A DNA stretch of 42,185 bases from Thermococcus celericrescens. Lineage in GTDB: Archaea > Methanobacteriota_B > Thermococci > Thermococcales > Thermococcaceae. Under the pieces are notes generated by a model. That model was given only the letters and a program-made list of their open reading frames with translations, did not search any database and was not told the origin of the DNA. Position 1 is the first letter of the stretch, and the number at the start of each line of letters is the position of its first letter. This document shows, piece by piece, positions 41,746-42,185 of the stretch. The DNA is taken from contig NZ_LLYW01000022.1 in NCBI RefSeq assembly GCF_001484195.1, forward strand, positions 1 through 42,185. Direction: 5' to 3'. The position numbers and the translations under genes were made by a program.

Positions 41746-42185
41746 TGGGCAAGCCCGAGGATTTAAAGCTCATAGATGAGAACGGAAAGAGAGTCGATGG
41801 GAGAAAGAAGTACGAATTGAGACCCATTAAGATGGAAGTTGGTGTTCTAAAGAACGCTGATGGCTCCGCCTACGTTGAGTGGGGTAAGAACAAGATCCTG
41901 GCCGCGGTTTACGGGCCGAGAGAGATACACCCCAAGCACCTCCAGAGGCCGGACAGGGCCATCCTGCGCGTCCGCTACAACATGGCCCCCTTCAGCGTCG
42001 AGGAGAGGAAGAAGCCCGGCCCGGACAGGAGAAGCGTTGAGATAAGCAAGGTCATAAGGGGCGCCCTTGAGCCAGCGCTCATACTCGAGATGTTCCCCAG
42101 GACTTCCATAGACCTGTTCATTGAGGTTCTCCAGGCCGATGCGGGAACGCGCGTCGCTGGAATAACCGCGGCCTCACTCGCCCTC
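41742..42185 (+). CDS. rrp41: Exosome catalytic subunit Rrp41, N-terminal part (runs off the window)
   Basis: 148 codons are visible from ATG 41742, after GGTGAGGGAGA; an adjacent ATG at 41745 is also possible. The RNase PH fold opens with [20 protein letters not shown], then [20 protein letters not shown] and [20 protein letters not shown], and continues to [20 protein letters not shown]. Rrp41 is the active phosphorolytic 3'-5' exonuclease of the exosome. The catalytic Asp region lies beyond the window end. The gene overlaps rrp4, and rrp42 is expected next. Confidence 0.95.
   Translation, partial: MMGKPEDLKLIDENGKRVDGRKKYELRPIKMEVGVLKNADGSAYVEWGKNKILAAVYGPREIHPKHLQRPDRAILRVRYNMAPFSVEERKKPGPDRRSVEISKVIRGALEPALILEMFPRTSIDLFIEVLQADAGTRVAGITAASLAL

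Noticed and set aside
1-42185. tRNA or rRNA genes
   Set aside because: No cloverleaf-like sequence with the usual GTTCRANYC arm or rRNA sequence was noticed on either strand; a covariance search would be needed to exclude one fully.

Overview
The window looks like chromosomal DNA of a hyperthermophilic archaeon of the order Thermococcales, most likely Thermococcus. The evidence is a family B DNA polymerase of the KOD/9°N type, a proteasome–SBDS–exosome gene string, iorA, a Thermococcales-type S-layer protein, archaeal TATA boxes about 25 bp before the inferred transcription starts, GGTGAT-type ribosome binding sites, and many GTGA/ATGA gene overlaps.

Layout. 1-4087 (minus): a four-gene operon of secreted or membrane-anchored proteins, two of them tandem PEGA-domain paralogues. 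4088-4514: a long intergenic stretch with a GC-rich, possibly transcribed RNA. 4515-11536: radical SAM enzyme, endonuclease IV-like protein, an MTH1187/DUF373/coiled-coil operon, AMMECR1 and an RsmB/NOP RNA methyltransferase. 11623-12637: decayed small genes split by a 411-bp transposon-derived element with a very structured interior. 12719-15047: polB broken by one frameshift. 15165-25996: HAD hydrolase, TOPRIM-like protein, membrane proteins, S-layer-like protein, MFS transporter, chemoreceptor, COG1107 RecJ-like protein and small proteins. 26061-29110: MFS/PadR pair, hotdog thioesterase, DUF2240 protein, nicotinamidase. 29098-31110: complete IS607-type element (tnpA+tnpB). 31111-35441: AI-2E-type permease, a second TnpB element carrying its own ribbon-helix-helix gene, a DUF4152 gene, and a small gene broken by a 46-bp transposon scar. 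35438-39396: iorA and small genes including a frameshifted membrane-protein paralogue, MazG-like and HIT proteins. 39474-42185: psmA-sdo1-rrp4-rrp41, the start of the archaeal proteasome/exosome superoperon.

The most interesting theme is one family of TnpB-type (IS200/IS605-like) elements present in three forms: a 1635-bp element with an RHH gene and tnpB (32279-33913), a 411-bp element without protein genes but with at least five perfect hairpins (11907-12317), and a 46-bp left-end/right-end fusion scar (35214-35259). Each sits directly 3' of a TAC-ending tetranucleotide and ends in GGTCAG. Removing each in silico joins a small host reading frame in phase. The RHH gene's start codon and ribosome binding site lie in a perfect inverted repeat, which suggests self-control of the RHH-tnpB operon. 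The TnpB appears to have a rearranged RuvC active site. Gene decay (polB, two small membrane genes, a stop-interrupted gene, a frameshifted paralogue) is concentrated around the mobile DNA but not limited to it.
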